This document shows, piece by piece, positions 30,767 through 39,184 of a stretch of DNA of 64,000 bases (position 1 is the first letter of the stretch; each line of letters opens with the position of its first letter). Origin of the DNA: Bordetella sp. H567 (GTDB lineage: Bacteria > Pseudomonadota > Gammaproteobacteria > Burkholderiales > Burkholderiaceae_B). Under the pieces are notes generated by a model. The model ran no database searches and was not told the origin of the DNA. It saw nothing but the letters and a program-made list of their open reading frames with translations. The position numbers and the translations under genes were made by a program. The stretch lies in the NCBI RefSeq assembly GCF_001704295.1, contig NZ_CP012334.1, positions 3,918,084-3,982,083 of the forward strand, read 5' to 3'.

Positions 30767-33004
30767 ATGTTCCAGCTGTTCCTCTCCCGGTCCGGTTCAT
30801 ACGCCGGCCTGAGCCTTTCGCCGCCCCGATCCGCGGGACGCCCGGGGCCGTCGGCCCTGGCCCTGGCCATCCGCCTGGCCTTCGCGGGGGTTGCGGCGGG
30901 AAGCACCACGCTTCCGGCGGGTGCGTGGGCGCAGACGGCCGCGCCCGTCACGACCCTGGCGCCGGTTTCCGTGACCGCCACGGCCGTCACCGAGAGCGAC
31001 ACGCTGCCTCCCGTCTACGCCGGGGGCCAGGTCGCCAAGGGCGCGCGGTTGGGCGTGCTGGGCGAACAGGATGCGGCCAACGTGCCTTTCAGCGTGACCA
31101 GCTTCACCTCGCAGCTGGTCGAGGACCAACAGGCCCGCACCCTGGGCGATGTGCTGCGCAACGACCCGTCGGTGCAGGTCACGCGCGGTTTCGGCAACGA
31201 CGCGCAGCTGTTCGTGATCCGCGGCTTCCAGCTCAATGGCGACGACATCTCCTACGGCGGCCTGTTCGGGGTGATGCCGCGCCAGATCATTTCCCCCCAG
31301 GGCGCCGAACGGATCGAGATATTCAAGGGTCCCAGCGCCTTCCTGAACGGCGTGCCCCCGGGCGGATCGGGCGTGGGCGGCATGGTGAACATCGAACCCA
31401 AGCGGGCCGGCGACGACCCGCTGACACGCTTGTCGGTGGATTACGGAACGGCGTCGCAGCGCGGCGCGGCCGCCGACATCGGCCGCCGCTGGGGCGCCAG
31501 CAACCAGTTCGGCATCCGCGTGAACGCCTTGCAGCGCGAAGGCGATACAGGCATCCACGACGACAGCACGCGCATGACCTTCGGCTCGGTGGGGATGGAC
31601 TACCGAGGGGAGCGCTTGCGCGCATCGCTGGACCTGGGCTACCAGAAGCAGCGCACCCGCCAGGGACGCCCCATGGTGCAGGTGATCGGCGACGATATCC
31701 CGGACGCGCCTTCGGCCGGGCACAACTACGCGCAGCCCTGGACGTACTCCATGACCGAGAACACCTTCGGCATGCTGCGCGCGGAATACGACCTGGCCGA
31801 ACGCTGGACCGCCTATGCGGCCATCGGCGGCAACCACGCGCGCGAAAAAGGTTCGTACTCTTCCCTGACGGTGAACGGCGATGGCGTGGGCACCGCCAGC
31901 CGCCTGGACGTGCCTTATGAATCCGACACCTACGGCATGATGGGCGGGGTGCGCGGCAAGTTCGAGACCGGGCCGCTGACCCACGCCGTGAACGCGGCGT
32001 TTTCCAGCGTCTATCTGAAGAAGCGTTCCGCATTCACGTTCGGTTCGTCCTTCGCCACCCGCCTGGACGATACGCCCGAAGTCGCCTCCCCGCCCACCAT
32101 CCTGACCGGCGGCAACATGGACGACCCGGGCGTGACGGGCCGCAACCGCATGACGGGCATCTCCATTTCCGACACGCTTTCCTTCCTGGACGACCGCGTC
32201 TTCGTGACCGTGGGCGCGCGCCACCAGAAACTGCGCGTCACCAACTACGCCTACACCGGCGAAGTCGACAGCAAATACGATGATTCCGCCACGTCGCCTG
32301 TCTTCGGGCTGGTGGTCAAACCCTGGCAGCATCTCTCGCTGTACGCCAACCATATCGAAGGCCTGCAGCAAGGGCCCACGGCGCCGCTGACCGCGATCAA
32401 TGCCAACACCACCTTCGCGCCGTCGAAGTCCAAGCAGAACGAGGTGGGCGCGAAGCTGGACATGGGCAGCTATGGCGCCAGCCTGGCGTTTTTCGAGATC
32501 CAGCAACCCACCGGCGTCACCGACCCGGCCACGCAGATATTTTCCGTGGCGGGCGAACAGCGCAACCGCGGCGTCGAACTGAACGTCTACGGCGAACCGC
32601 TGCGGGGCGTGCGCGTCATCGGCGGCGTGTCGGTCATCGATGCCACGCTGCGCGACACCAAAAATCCGGCCACGGAGGGCAACGATGGCGTCGGCGTGCC
32701 CGATTACACGGCGGTGCTGAATACGGAATGGGACCTCCCGTGGGTGCCGGGCCTGACACTGCAGGGCCGCGTCACCCATGCCGGCTCGCAGTACCTGGAT
32801 ACGGCGAACACCCAGAAGGTGAAGCCATGGACCACGCTGGACCTGGGCGCGCGCTACGCCATGAAGGTTGACCGGCATGATGTCGTATGGCGGCTGGGCG
32901 TGGAGAACGTCACCAACAAGCGGTATTGGTCGTCCGCCAACGGCGGCTACCTGATTCAGGGCGACCCGCGCACGGTCAAGCTGTCGGTGGCGGTGGACTT
33001 CTAG
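30767..33004 (+). CDS. TonB-dependent siderophore receptor
   Basis: A 745-residue outer-membrane receptor. A long, Arg-rich signal peptide ends near AGAWAQ. A plug domain (about residues 90-220) follows, with VPFSVTSFTSQLVEDQQART, PSVQVTRGFGNDAQLFVIRG and GAERIEIFKGPSAFLNG, then a 22-strand barrel ending in TVKLSVAVDF with the terminal Phe used by the BAM machinery. It imports a ferric siderophore with TonB energy (family knowledge). ATG 30767 has AGGGAA upstream; the GTG at 30731 is less likely. A Fur-like box precedes it. A LysR gene follows 101 bases later; no ECF sigma factor gene adjoins. Confidence 0.93.
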   Translation: MFQLFLSRSGSYAGLSLSPPRSAGRPGPSALALAIRLAFAGVAAGSTTLPAGAWAQTAAPVTTLAPVSVTATAVTESDTLPPVYAGGQVAKGARLGVLGEQDAANVPFSVTSFTSQLVEDQQARTLGDVLRNDPSVQVTRGFGNDAQLFVIRGFQLNGDDISYGGLFGVMPRQIISPQGAERIEIFKGPSAFLNGVPPGGSGVGGMVNIEPKRAGDDPLTRLSVDYGTASQRGAAADIGRRWGASNQFGIRVNALQREGDTGIHDDSTRMTFGSVGMDYRGERLRASLDLGYQKQRTRQGRPMVQVIGDDIPDAPSAGHNYAQPWTYSMTENTFGMLRAEYDLAERWTAYAAIGGNHAREKGSYSSLTVNGDGVGTASRLDVPYESDTYGMMGGVRGKFETGPLTHAVNAAFSSVYLKKRSAFTFGSSFATRLDDTPEVASPPTILTGGNMDDPGVTGRNRMTGISISDTLSFLDDRVFVTVGARHQKLRVTNYAYTGEVDSKYDDSATSPVFGLVVKPWQHLSLYANHIEGLQQGPTAPLTAINANTTFAPSKSKQNEVGAKLDMGSYGASLAFFEIQQPTGVTDPATQIFSVAGEQRNRGVELNVYGEPLRGVRVIGGVSVIDATLRDTKNPATEGNDGVGVPDYTAVLNTEWDLPWVPGLTLQGRVTHAGSQYLDTANTQKVKPWTTLDLGARYAMKVDRHDVVWRLGVENVTNKRYWSSANGGYLIQGDPRTVKLSVAVDF

Positions 33005-33105
33005 GGCGCGGCGAGGCGGCATGCCGGTCCTGGCCGGCGGTCCGCGCGGGTACACTCAGGCCCATGGAGACTCGGGCCGGGCGCCAGCCGCCGGCCATCA
33101 CGGCA

Positions 33106-33996
33106 ATGAAGATAGACCTATCCGCGCTGCAGATGCTGGTGGCCGCCATCGAGGAACGCAGCCTGGCCAAGGCCGGCGAACGCGAACACCTGGTCACCTC
33201 GGCCGCCAGCAAGCGCATCGCGGAACTGGAGCGCCAGATCGGCACCGCGCTGCTGGTGCGGCACAACCGCGGCGTGGAGCCGACGCCGGCAGGCGCCGCG
33301 CTGTATCACAAGGCCAAGGCCATCCTGACCAGCGTGCGCACGCTGGAAGGCCTTTGCGAGGAATTCTCGCCGGACGGCATCCCGAAGATCCGGCTCGCCG
33401 CGAACCGTTCTGCCATCGTCGAATTCCTGCCCACCGACATCCGTGCCTTCCAGGCCATCAGCCCCAAGTCGCGGCTGGACTTGGTGGAGGCGTATAGCGG
33501 CGACATTCCGCGCATGGTGTCCGACCAGGAAGTGGACATCGGCATTTATCACGCCGTCGGCGCCGCGCCCGGCGTGGTGTCCTTTCCCTACCGCAGCGAT
33601 CACGTGGTGCTGGTGGTGCCGCGCGGCCATCCGCTGGCCGACGCGCCCGCCCTGCACCTGGACCAGGCGCGCGACTACGACTTCCTGGGCTACTTCCCGC
33701 GGCATTCCTTCGAAGCCTTCATGGAACTGGTCGGCCCCACGCTGACCGGCCCCTTGAACGTCAAGATCCAGGTGGCCAACTACGAGGCCCGCTGCCGCAT
33801 GGTGCGCGAGGGCCTGGGCATCGCCGTCATGCCGGAGCCGATCGCCGACACCTATCTGAGCCTGCTGGGGCTGGTGAAGATTCGCCTGCTGGACGACTGG
33901 GCGAAGCGGCAATTCTATGTCTGCGCGCGGGATCGCTCGCACATGCGCATGGCGGCAGGGGATCTCTTCGATTTCCTGGTGAAGGCGGGCGCTTAG
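33106..33996 (+). CDS. LysR-family transcriptional regulator
   Basis: A 296-residue regulator. The helix-turn-helix is [20 protein letters not shown] with [20 protein letters not shown] (residues about 4-62), and the effector domain has [23 protein letters not shown] 33106 is the normal LysR start; an ATG at 33064 would add 14 residues. Its stop lies 28 bases before selA, same strand, so they may be co-transcribed, but a functional link is unlikely. Its position behind the siderophore receptor could point to that gene instead. Target unknown. Confidence 0.87.
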   Translation: MKIDLSALQMLVAAIEERSLAKAGEREHLVTSAASKRIAELERQIGTALLVRHNRGVEPTPAGAALYHKAKAILTSVRTLEGLCEEFSPDGIPKIRLAANRSAIVEFLPTDIRAFQAISPKSRLDLVEAYSGDIPRMVSDQEVDIGIYHAVGAAPGVVSFPYRSDHVVLVVPRGHPLADAPALHLDQARDYDFLGYFPRHSFEAFMELVGPTLTGPLNVKIQVANYEARCRMVREGLGIAVMPEPIADTYLSLLGLVKIRLLDDWAKRQFYVCARDRSHMRMAAGDLFDFLVKAGA

Positions 33997-34024
33997 CTTG
34001 GACGCGGCGGACAAGGAACCGGTC

Positions 34025-35440
34025 ATGGCCAGCGTCCCTGCCCGCGCCGCGGACATCCCCTCGCTTGACCGGCTGCTGAACGCCGCCCCTATGCGGCCCG
34101 CGCTGCAGCAGTATGGGCACACGCAGGTGGTTGGTGCCTTGCGAGCGCATCTGGATACCCTGCGCCAGGCGGCCCTGACGGGAGAGCTGGCGGCTGGATC
34201 CATCGCCGCGGAGGCCATCACGCGCCAGGTACGGAAGGCATTGGACGCCGCCGCGCGGCCCCGCCTGCGCGCCGTCTTCAACCTGACCGGCACGGTGCTG
34301 CACACCAATCTGGGCCGCGCCCTGCTGCCCGACGATGCCGTGGCGGCGGTCGTGCAGGCACTGACCACGCCGGCCAATCTGGAATTCGACCTGGACAACG
34401 GCGGCCGCGGCGACCGCGACGACCTGGTGGAAGACCTGCTTCGGGAACTGACCGGCGCGCAAGCCGCGACCGTGGTGAACAACAATGCCGCGGCAGTGCT
34501 GCTGATGCTGAGTTCGCTGGCGGACCGCCGGGAAGTCGTGGTGTCGCGCGGCGAACTGGTGGAAATCGGTGGCGCCTTCCGCATTCCGGACGTCATGAAG
34601 CGCGCCGGCGCCAGGCTGGTGGAAGTCGGCACCACCAATCGCACGCATCCCGCCGATTACGAATCCGCCATCGGTCCGCGCACCGCCATGCTGATGAAGG
34701 TGCATTGCAGCAACTATGCCGTCACCGGGTTCACCAGCAGCGTGGACGTGGCGCACGTGGCGGACATCGCGCACCGCGCGGGCCTGCCGATGACGGTGGA
34801 CCTGGGCAGCGGCACGCTGCTGGACCTCTCGCGCTGGGGGCTGCCACGTGAAGATACCGTGCGCGCAACGCTATCCGCGGGCGCGGATCTGGTGACCTTC
34901 AGCGGCGACAAGCTGCTGGGCGGCCCACAGGCCGGCCTGATCGTGGGGCGCGCGGACCTGATACGCCGCATCAAGAAGAACCCCTTGAAGCGCGCCTTGC
35001 GGGTGGGCAAGCTGACCCTGGCCGCGCTGGAGCCCGTGCTAGCGCTGTACCGCGCGCCGGAATTGCTGGCCGAAAGACTGACCACCCTGCGCCTGCTGAC
35101 GCGTCCGGCCGCGCAGATGCGTGAGCAGGCCGAGCGCATGCTGCCTGCGCTGCAACAGGCGCTGGGCGCCGGCTACAAGGCCGTGGCCGCGCCAATGTTC
35201 AGCCAGATCGGCAGCGGCGCGCTGCCGGTGGATCAACTGCCCAGCTACGGGTACGCCATCCGCCACGCGGGTCCGGGACGCCCCGGACGCGCGCTGGAAA
35301 AACTGGAAGCCGCCCTGCGCGCGCTGCCGCGGCCGGTGATCGGGCGCATCGGCGACAAGGCCTTATGGCTGGACCTGCGCTGCCTTGAAGCCCGCGACGA
35401 ATCGGCATTCCTCGCGCAGCTCCAGGCGCCGCTGGCATGA
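34025..35440 (+). CDS. selA: L-seryl-tRNA(Sec) selenium transferase SelA
   Basis: A 471-residue PLP enzyme that converts Ser-tRNA(Sec) to Sec-tRNA(Sec) with selenophosphate. The family landmarks are present: [30 protein letters not shown], and [16 protein letters not shown] with the PLP lysine at residue 296, next to the E. coli position 295. The length is complete. ATG 34025 has AAGGAA upstream; the TTG at 33998 is an alternative. Its TGA stop overlaps an ATG that begins MIAGTA, the normal start of SelB, but the selB frame is broken almost at once. selC (tRNA-Sec) lies 2.7 kb downstream. Confidence 0.95.
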   Translation: MASVPARAADIPSLDRLLNAAPMRPALQQYGHTQVVGALRAHLDTLRQAALTGELAAGSIAAEAITRQVRKALDAAARPRLRAVFNLTGTVLHTNLGRALLPDDAVAAVVQALTTPANLEFDLDNGGRGDRDDLVEDLLRELTGAQAATVVNNNAAAVLLMLSSLADRREVVVSRGELVEIGGAFRIPDVMKRAGARLVEVGTTNRTHPADYESAIGPRTAMLMKVHCSNYAVTGFTSSVDVAHVADIAHRAGLPMTVDLGSGTLLDLSRWGLPREDTVRATLSAGADLVTFSGDKLLGGPQAGLIVGRADLIRRIKKNPLKRALRVGKLTLAALEPVLALYRAPELLAERLTTLRLLTRPAAQMREQAERMLPALQQALGAGYKAVAAPMFSQIGSGALPVDQLPSYGYAIRHAGPGRPGRALEKLEAALRALPRPVIGRIGDKALWLDLRCLEARDESAFLAQLQAPLA

Positions 35441-35463
35441 TTGCCGGCACCGCGGCCATATCC
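35437..35463 (+). pseudogene. selB: selB remnant: first ~9 codons only
   Basis: The ATG at 35437-35439 overlaps the selA stop (ATGA), as in intact selA-selB operons. The next codons read MIAGTA; if one lost base is restored after GCG the reading continues G-H-I, giving MIAGTAGHI, the canonical SelB N-terminus (MIVGTAGHIDHGKT). After about 35463 the similarity stops and the SMR gene end follows 24 bases later. SelB is the Sec-specific elongation factor (about 630 residues), so nearly all is gone here. The match is short, so this is a strong hint, not proof. Confidence 0.6.
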
Positions 35464-35486
35464 GGCTGCCGATGCCGCCGGCGATC

Positions 35487-35807
35487 CTAGTTCGCCGAGA
35501 CCAGTTTGAGCCCGATGACACCGGTCAGGATGAGACCGATGCAAAGCATCCTGGCTGGTGCGGCGGAATCGCCCAGGAAGGCGATTCCGATGATCGCCGT
35601 GCCGGCGGCGCCTATGCCGGTCCAGACCGCGTAGCCGGTTCCGACGGGCAGGGTGCGCAGCGATATCGACAGGAGAATGACGCTGGCCAGGCCGGTGACG
35701 ACGGTCAGTATGGCAGGCGTCAGGCGCGTAAAGCCGAACGACATTTTCATGAAGGAAGCGAAGGCGATTTCCAGAATGCCCGCTGCGCCAAGTAGTATCC
35801 AGGGCAT
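35487..35807 (-). CDS. Small multidrug resistance (SMR) family exporter, Gdx/SugE-like
   Basis: A 106-residue protein with four membrane helices. The essential glutamate is in ILEIAFASFMK (helix 1). GYAVWTGIGAAGTAIIGIAFLGD (helices 3-4) matches the SugE/Gdx subgroup, which exports guanidinium or quaternary ammonium ions by proton antiport. ATG 35807 (MPWILLG) fits the family start; ATG 35816 would add three residues. It is the last gene of a minus-strand MocR-AhpD-SMR set. No guanidine riboswitch was recognised upstream. Which cation it moves is unknown. Confidence 0.88.
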   Translation of the reverse strand: MPWILLGAAGILEIAFASFMKMSFGFTRLTPAILTVVTGLASVILLSISLRTLPVGTGYAVWTGIGAAGTAIIGIAFLGDSAAPARMLCIGLILTGVIGLKLVSAN

Positions 35808-35929
35808 TTTTATCATTCCATCCGTGTTTGAGTGCAAAGGGCGCGAGCACTGCGCTACGGGTTTGCTTGCGCAGGCTCAGGCTCGTCGGTTGAGGTTGCC
35901 GATCGGGGCCTTGGGCCTCGGGCGGCGTG

Positions 35930-36385
35930 TTAAGCGTTGACGGCGGCGGCCGGCGCCTTGCGGAATGAAATGCCAAGGCGGTTGAACGCGTTCATCAAGC
36001 CGATCGCATAGGTGAGATCGGCCAGCTCTCTATCGCCGAATTCGGCGGCGGCGGCGTCATAGTCGGCGTCGGGAACGCCGGTTTCGGCCACGCGGGTGAC
36101 GGTTTCCGCCCACGCGAGTGCAGCCCGTTCGCGGGCACTGAATACGTTGCCGGATTCGTGCCATACGGGTACGAGCACGAGCTTTTCCACTGCGAGGCCG
36201 GCCTTCAGCAGATCTCGGCTGTGCATGTCGATGCAGAACGCGCAGCCGTTGATTTGCGAAACGCGCAGGTACACCAGGTCGACCAATTCTTTCGGCAAGG
36301 TGCTTTTCAGCAGGGTGGCGTATACGTTGCCCAAGGCCTTGTAGCCTTCGGGGGAAGCTTCGATGTAGTCGATGCGGTGCGTCAT
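35930..36385 (-). CDS. AhpD-like alkylhydroperoxidase / carboxymuconolactone decarboxylase family protein
   Basis: A 151-residue AhpD-core protein. The redox pair is present: QINGCAFCIDMHSRDLLKAG, that is CxxC followed by the conserved His. The C-terminal helix has LTYAIGLMNAFNRLGISFR. Such proteins act as thiol-dependent peroxidases. ATG 36385 has AAGGA six bases upstream. It lies between the MocR regulator gene (123-base gap) and the SMR exporter gene (122-base gap), all on the minus strand. A role in peroxide defence is a family inference. Confidence 0.9.
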   Translation of the reverse strand: MTHRIDYIEASPEGYKALGNVYATLLKSTLPKELVDLVYLRVSQINGCAFCIDMHSRDLLKAGLAVEKLVLVPVWHESGNVFSARERAALAWAETVTRVAETGVPDADYDAAAAEFGDRELADLTYAIGLMNAFNRLGISFRKAPAAAVNA

Positions 36386-36508
36386 GACGGGTCCTTGGTG
36401 TTGATGATCAGAGACGCCATCATGGTGGATCTTGGCCTAGCCAGGAAGATCCAAGGATCGCAATTTGTATTGAGCCATGATCGGGAGGCCACCAAGCCGG
36501 CGCCGCGC

Positions 36509-37930
36509 TCACATCAATTGCAGGATCCGCTTTCCGAGCGTTTCCGCGGTGCTCTGCGTGTCCACGTTCGTGAAATTCAGTAGCAGGGCCGGTGTTCCGG
36601 CCCGATCCACCGTCCACTCCGTGAGCGCCTCCGCATACAAACTGGCTTGCCGCATCCGCGCGACAAGCTGGCGGTCTGAGCGTCTTCCCTGCAGCTTCAG
36701 GATCAAGTGCATGCCGCCTGGCTGTGTATCGATACGCACGTATTTGCCCAGGGTCTTTTCCAGGCCCGCCGCGGTGGCCTGCCGGCGTTCGGCGTACAGC
36801 TTGCGCATCCTTTGAATGTGGCGGGCGAAGTGGCCTTCCTTGAAGAAAGCGGTGACCACGGCCTGCGTAAGTTCCGGACTGCCGGCGGTAAAGATTTGGC
36901 TGATCTGTTCAAACCGTTCGACCTGGGCTTGCGGCACGACCAGGTAGGCGAGCCGCAGGCTGGGAAGAAGTACCTTGCTGAACGTGCCGCAATACAGCAC
37001 GCGGCCTTCACGGTCCAGGCTTTTCAGCGCGGGAAGCGGACGGCTGACATAGCGGTATTCGCCATCGTAGTCGTCCTCGATGACCCAGGCCTTGTTTCGC
37101 GCCGCCCAGTCCAGCAGCGCCAGGCGCCGCGGCAGGGACAAGGACACGCAAAGCGGACTTTGATGCGCGGGCGTGACAACCGCGGCACGCGCCCGTGGTG
37201 CTCGCTTGATTCCCTCGGAAACGACCATGCCATCCTGATCGACGGATACCGGGACGGCGCCGATATTCATATGTCGCAACAATTCCCGTGTAGGCGGATA
37301 TCCTGGATTCTCCACCCAGACGCGATCGCCCACCCTTAACAAGGCCTGCGCTATCAATGCGATGGTGTGGCGATATCCCGATGTGACGAATACCTGGGAT
37401 GGCGAACAATCGATCCCGCGCGAAACCTGCAGATAGGCGGCAATGTGGGTGCGCAGTTCGGGCAGCCCGTACACGGCGGGATGGACCATGCCCGGCGGCT
37501 GCATCGCGCGCGCGCATCGTGCCCCCAGGCGTGCCCAGATTTTGCGAGGAAACTCGTCAAGGGCGGGCAAGCCCATCTGGAATGGCAGGACGGAATCCGG
37601 ACGAAAGCTGGGTGCGGCCGCCGTGTTCTCGGGTTTGGGCACCGGGGCCGTGGCAGGTGCCCTCGGTTTGAGGTCCGGAGTCACGATGGTTCCCGCCTGC
37701 CCGCGTGGCTGGATATAGCCTTCGGCGGCAAGCAGGGAATAGGCGGCATCGATGGTGCCCCGGGCCAGACCCAGCTCTTTCGTCAGTGCCCGGGCGGACG
37801 GTATGCGGTCGCCGGGCTTCAACACGCCGCCGGCGATGGCGTCGCGGAACCGGTCGTAGATCTGGCGATAAAAGGGGGCAGCCGCCGCAGGATCCAAGGG
37901 CGGAAGATGGCTTGGTTTCGCGATGGGCAT
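36509..37930 (-). CDS. MocR/PdxR-like regulator (GntR domain fused to aminotransferase domain)
   Basis: A 473-residue fusion protein. Residues about 15-85 are a GntR winged helix (YRQIYDRFRDAIAGGVLKPG, SARALTKELGLARGTIDAAY). A Pro/Ala-rich linker follows, then a fold-type I aminotransferase domain from about residue 125 with the PLP-lysine region VLYCGTFSKVLLPSLRLAYL. MocR proteins sense PLP or PLP-linked amino compounds and act on adjacent genes. Candidate targets are the AhpD-like and SMR genes downstream. A GGTACAG half-site lies before the start on the minus strand (near 37967). The module sits where selB should be. Confidence 0.92.
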   Translation of the reverse strand: MPIAKPSHLPPLDPAAAAPFYRQIYDRFRDAIAGGVLKPGDRIPSARALTKELGLARGTIDAAYSLLAAEGYIQPRGQAGTIVTPDLKPRAPATAPVPKPENTAAAPSFRPDSVLPFQMGLPALDEFPRKIWARLGARCARAMQPPGMVHPAVYGLPELRTHIAAYLQVSRGIDCSPSQVFVTSGYRHTIALIAQALLRVGDRVWVENPGYPPTRELLRHMNIGAVPVSVDQDGMVVSEGIKRAPRARAAVVTPAHQSPLCVSLSLPRRLALLDWAARNKAWVIEDDYDGEYRYVSRPLPALKSLDREGRVLYCGTFSKVLLPSLRLAYLVVPQAQVERFEQISQIFTAGSPELTQAVVTAFFKEGHFARHIQRMRKLYAERRQATAAGLEKTLGKYVRIDTQPGGMHLILKLQGRRSDRQLVARMRQASLYAEALTEWTVDRAGTPALLLNFTNVDTQSTAETLGKRILQLM

Positions 37931-38137
37931 GGCCTGATTGATTCTGACTATTCATCAAAACCGACTGTACCATCCGAGTAGCCATCCCCGGCCGCCCCCC
38001 GCGATGGCGGACACCACCGCGATACTGAAAGCGGCACAGGGGCCGACCTGGCGTCGCCCCTGCAATGATGAAGCCTTCAAGGCTCGCGGCGGCATTGCGG
38101 CGAGCCTTGATCCTATCCCCTACAATGCATCTCGTTT
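37931..38137. other. Intergenic region with mocR promoter side, hairpin and selC -10
   Basis: This 207-base gap holds no protein gene. A strong hairpin (11-bp perfect arms 38077-38087 and 38100-38110, 12-base loop) without T tract lies 27 bases before tRNA-Sec. TACAAT at 38121-38126 is a good -10 element for the tRNA, 12 bases before its first base; a -35 is not clear (TTGCGG at 38095 is 20 bases away). Confidence 0.5.
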
Positions 38138-38233
38138 GGAAGGCATCCGTGTCCGGTGGCACGGCCGGGCTTCAAACCCGGTTGGGGACGTCAGACGTTC
38201 CCACGTAGGTTCGACTCCTGCTGCCTTCCGCCA
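38138..38233 (+). tRNA. selC: Selenocysteine tRNA (tRNA-Sec, anticodon TCA)
   Basis: 96 nt including encoded CCA. The acceptor stem has 8 bp (GGAAGGCA with TGCCTTCC), the hallmark of bacterial tRNA-Sec. The anticodon loop CTTCAAA has the UCA anticodon that reads UGA, and a long variable arm follows. The T-arm is GTAGGTTCGACTCCTGC. A discriminator G precedes CCA. No disruption is visible, so the tRNA looks functional. It lies 2.7 kb past selA. Confidence 0.95.
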
Positions 38234-38243
38234 TCAATCCCGT

Positions 38244-39140
38244 TCAGGCAGCCGCAAAGCCGTACAGGCGCGCGGGGTTGTCCACCAGCACCCGCTTGCG
38301 CGTGGCTTCATCCGGCATCCAGTCCGCCAGCAGGTTCAGCAGGATGCCGTCGTCCGGGACCTGCGCCGCGTTGAAGTAATTGATGTGGGGCCAATCCGTA
38401 CCCCAGACGACGCGTTCGCTGTTGGCTTTCAGCAGCGAGGTCGCGAAGGGCGCGATATCGGGGAAAGGCGATCCCGCCGCCGTATTGCGGTCCGCGCCGG
38501 ATATCTTGGTCCAGGCCTTGCCTTCGGCCAGCAGCTTGCACAGGAACTGGAAGCCGGGATCGTTCACGCCGCGCGATACGTTCATGCGCCCTTGGTGATC
38601 GACCACCAGGTCCACACCCGAGGCCAGCAGCGTGGGGGCCAGTTCCGGCAGGTCCGGCGCATGGATCCAGATCTGCGCATGCATGCCGCGCGCTTTCAGG
38701 CGCGGCGCCAGCGCGACGAAATCGTCGATGCCGACGCCATTGCGGTAAACCGCCTTGCCGTCATGCTTGTACAGATTGAAGCGCGCGCCGCGCACGCCCT
38801 GCCCGGCCAAGTCGTCCAAGTCCTTGTCCGAAATACCCGCCCGCACGACGCCCACGGCCCGCAGGCGGTCCGGGTGGGCGGCCAGCGCCTGCAGCACGTT
38901 GCGGTTGTCGTCGCCCTGCGCGCTGGCCGTGACCAGCACGCCGCGGGCCAATCCCAGCCTGTCCAGGTGCGCGATGAAACGGTCGGCGCCGTTTTCCGGC
39001 GGCGTGTAGCTGCGGTCCTCACTCAGGGGAAAATGGGCGTATGGACCGAACACGTGCGCATGCGAATCGCAGGCGCCGGCCGGCACGGCGAAGCGCAAGG
39101 GCGTGAAAGCGGAATGGGGCGGCAAACAGGGCTTGGTCAT
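38244..39140 (-). CDS. Amidohydrolase-family (TIM-barrel) hydrolase, LigI-like
   Basis: A 298-residue metal-dependent hydrolase of the amidohydrolase-2 group. CDSHAHVFGP (His27, His29) is the strand-1 metal motif, the later IWIHAPDLPE and VVDHQGRMN supply further ligands, and WGTDWPH carries the catalytic Asp. The best-known relatives are 2-pyrone-4,6-dicarboxylate lactonase (LigI) and galactarolactone-type hydrolases. It is the last gene of a minus-strand operon after a Bug receptor and a class II aldolase, which suggests breakdown of an imported hydroxy or lactone carboxylate. The exact substrate is unknown. Confidence 0.87.
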   Translation of the reverse strand: MTKPCLPPHSAFTPLRFAVPAGACDSHAHVFGPYAHFPLSEDRSYTPPENGADRFIAHLDRLGLARGVLVTASAQGDDNRNVLQALAAHPDRLRAVGVVRAGISDKDLDDLAGQGVRGARFNLYKHDGKAVYRNGVGIDDFVALAPRLKARGMHAQIWIHAPDLPELAPTLLASGVDLVVDHQGRMNVSRGVNDPGFQFLCKLLAEGKAWTKISGADRNTAAGSPFPDIAPFATSLLKANSERVVWGTDWPHINYFNAAQVPDDGILLNLLADWMPDEATRKRVLVDNPARLYGFAAA

Positions 39141-39184
39141 GTCTCGTTCGGCTGTGATCGGGGTCGTCGTGCGGGAGACGCTGC

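Noticed and set aside
30797-33055. 752-codon open frame antisense to the TonB-dependent receptor
   Set aside because: His/Arg/Gln-rich shadow of the real gene with no domain.
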